This document shows positions 15,601 to 16,259 of a stretch of DNA of 16,259 nt, piece by piece. A program made the translations under genes and the position numbers. The stretch's first letter is position 1. Each line of letters opens with the position of its first letter. Origin of the DNA: Planctomycetota bacterium (GTDB lineage Bacteria; Planctomycetota; PUPC01; JACPCR01); assembly GCA_030740295.1 (NCBI GenBank), contig JASLXP010001019.1, positions 1 to 16,259 on the forward strand. The letters run 5' to 3'. The notes below the pieces were generated by a model. That model was not told the DNA's origin. It ran no database searches and was given only the letters and a program-made list of their open reading frames with translations.

Positions 15601-16258
15601 CTGACATGGTTCCCAGGTTGGTGGTGATCAGGATGTCGTAGTCGGCCGCCTTGCGCACGTTGCCGCTCTTGAAATAGCTCATGTCAGGCCGGGTCAAGGC
15701 GTAGAACAAGTTGGCGTTCAGAGTGATGTCGCCATAGCCGGGGCAATCTTCCGCCACCTTCCAGTGCACCACGTTGCTTTTGTAGTAGCGATCCATTCTC
15801 TCCATGATCCGCCGTCCGATTTCGAGGTCGGGGTAATACTTCAGAAAGTATGCCCCGGCGATGTATGTGCCTCTGGCATTCCAGTTATTGCCGTGGGGTT
15901 GCGCCGAGGTCCGTACGTCCTTTTGCGCGTAGAGAACCTTGTGCGCGTGGGTGTACATAAAGTTTGAGACAAACTCCCGGTCGTCATCGGTGAACTCCTT
16001 GCTCTCTTCGATGTTGTCCCAGATGATGGGCAGAAACTTGGTGGTGCGGAGGTCGTCCAGGATGGGGAGCTTGTCCATTTCCTCCCAGAGCATCCCGATG
16101 GATTTGCGGAACAGCCTCGCGTAGCCCGCAGTGCGATACTTCCTGATGATCGAGCCATACCTGGCAACACTGCTGCCGATGTTCCGGTAGCCCTTTCCTT
16201 TCAGGGATCGGAGAACCTTCTCTATGCTCGCTTCCGGCAGTGCGCCGGGCGTCTTGAC
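12659..16258 (-). CDS. Large heparinase II/III-family lyase fused to F5/8C-like domain and FG-GAP propeller, 5' end cut by window edge
   Basis: The frame is open past ATG 16093 to the right edge; the 55 extra residues (VKTPGALPEA.., SVARYGSIIRKYR) read as normal protein, so the true start lies outside. 1199 residues are visible. Residues about 1-560 form the alpha-toroid plus beta-sheet of heparinase II/III lyases, with NNWNARGTY near 125 and GFHSHPDGNAIVNFSD at 326-341 (H328, H330, D332), then DDGYMVPEMSEHNTV. Residues about 675-825 look like an F5/8C (discoidin) carbohydrate-binding domain. Residues about 840-1199 hold eight FG-GAP-like repeats built on DLDGDGxxE calcium loops, probably one beta-propeller. 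It should act outside the cytoplasm on an acidic polysaccharide. A variant deformylase gene follows after 24 nt. The signal peptide, if any, is not in view. Confidence 0.87.
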   Translation of the reverse strand, partial: VKTPGALPEASIEKVLRSLKGKGYRNIGSSVARYGSIIRKYRTAGYARLFRKSIGMLWEEMDKLPILDDLRTTKFLPIIWDNIEESKEFTDDDREFVSNFMYTHAHKVLYAQKDVRTSAQPHGNNWNARGTYIAGAYFLKYYPDLEIGRRIMERMDRYYKSNVVHWKVAEDCPGYGDITLNANLFYALTRPDMSYFKSGNVRKAADYDILITTNLGTMSGFGDAGGLGRKYAVGVLPMAAWYYRDGSYLWWFRKCGGKSSRFVGDDLEEKPPAHLLGVKAIPVDRWIYERRKPRTMPIEKTFDKMSFRAGFNPDQQYLLMSGYSYGFHSHPDGNAIVNFSDNGHTFLFDDGYMVPEMSEHNTVVVYRNGRGGSLPELVQLDHLADFENVGLSESSVSGYNGVRWSRNVIWEKERYFLVVDEMEAEEDAEFSFQCVWRTKGEVLLKGRELTANQEGQVMHLVNLSGSTQSIKECHFKHPFGRRLVQTVPAKLRKGEKAVIANLFYVRGPDEAELSVESGNAGTALVRTDAGTALIGTGPVVNSSIETDASLFHASSTRIYAAGVSTFKWPNAILRASKPVSIDIDCKSGSAIIEAAESAKVEFPEFGQTIEVEPGQTRVKFKPAEADALAMRKNDFSQRFSKQESARKTQESSALTGGPLNVVPLWHYDQFDLLLNQGAGRKVTIKCSQKALSPAESHSSSRGVAHVAEPGANVMFPVGKQVVFDFDLGVVRDVRRVVIRSRQLVTFRGGCGVSKMTVELSDDGFEKDRRLFGSRAEQTMPPQNQLVVYRIEGKPSKARFLRFTFDALTPNHRVYIDSLIVEGLATAEERKRKGFSMRWMKTGDLDGDGIDEVITGASDDCVYALDTNGKRRWKAEIGGRIYQLAADDLDGDGKAEVVVASNDRRLYCFNGDGSIRWNIAPPPRTYARPHYRGVLPFTGPLKVVFADDLDGDGKKEIAVGAGNWRVYCYSHEGKLLWDECNWAHQPTCGDAFDLDGDGIREVMMGNDYGYSHTYHGKTGKIVQTVRMTSHAGPSALDADDVQGDGKGDLVLGDRMGRITFCYPWNTKQRSSINVGAPITFARLVDLDRDGSKEAVLGAENGYLYVFDEAKKLRWQTNMGEVPRDMATADLASDDRLDLLIACEDNKLHILDADGREIGNFAVNGRMRQVRMAELDGKQNTIEFIIASDDGIHALRWKKAL
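12690..13755 (-). repeat. Eight FG-GAP calcium-loop repeats inside the large lyase gene
   Basis: In protein order the loop cores are DLDGDGIDE, DLDGDGKAE, DLDGDGKKE, DLDGDGIRE, DVQGDGKGD, DLDRDGSKE, DLASDDRLD and ELDGKQNTIE. They are spaced roughly 35-60 residues apart, each followed by a strand such as EVITG or EVVVA. The first four are perfect EF-like calcium loops, while the last four lose ligands step by step. This is intragenic protein repeat structure, not a DNA tandem repeat. Confidence 0.8.
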
Positions 16259-16259
16259 A

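Overview
The window reads as a chromosomal fragment from a glycan-degrading bacterium, most likely of the PVC group (Planctomycetota, Lentisphaerota or Verrucomicrobiota) or a similar uncultured lineage such as Hydrogenedentota. The evidence is two heparinase II/III-type lyases, two formylglycine sulfatases, a LarA-type protein and an AmaP-like membrane protein in loosely packed short operons with weak Shine-Dalgarno sites and GTG/TTG starts. There is no marker gene, so the taxonomy is inference. I saw no rRNA, tRNA, CRISPR array, transposase or integrase.

Layout from left to right. (1) 2-1772, + strand: the 3' part of a TPR/Ig-like protein, then a zinc-ribbon membrane protein. (2) 7497-1904, - strand: a large secreted heparinase II/III-family lyase, a LarA (nickel-pincer racemase) homologue and a diacylglycerol-kinase-family lipid kinase. 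(3) 7699-7950, + strand: an orphan DUF433 antitoxin-like ORF with a damaged-looking N-terminus. (4) 11079-7962, - strand: a sulfatase without a signal peptide, then a secreted sulfatase with a very basic C-terminal tail. (5) 11241-12175, + strand: an AmaP/Asp23-like membrane protein with a tiny TGATG-coupled ORF behind it. (6) Window right edge to 12131, - strand: a very large lyase (heparinase II/III domain, F5/8C-like domain, FG-GAP propeller) cut by the right edge, followed 24 nt later by a variant peptide deformylase.

Working model (inference). The lyases cut a uronic-acid-containing polysaccharide by beta-elimination outside the cytoplasm. The secreted sulfatase removes sulfate esters there, and the signal-less sulfatase may act on imported fragments. 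The LarA homologue may epimerise a hydroxy or sugar acid. No transporter, SusC/D pair, formylglycine-generating enzyme or LarB/C/E maturation gene lies in the window, so the locus is either part of a larger set or a dispersed PVC-style arrangement.

Points most worth a second look: the LarA homologue keeps the cofactor Lys, the Ni-binding His and one catalytic His but lacks the second; the signal-less sulfatase has Glu-His where relatives have Asp-Gln at the metal site; the edge lyase is fused to a calcium-loop propeller whose loops decay towards the C-terminus; and the DUF433 ORF looks frameshifted.
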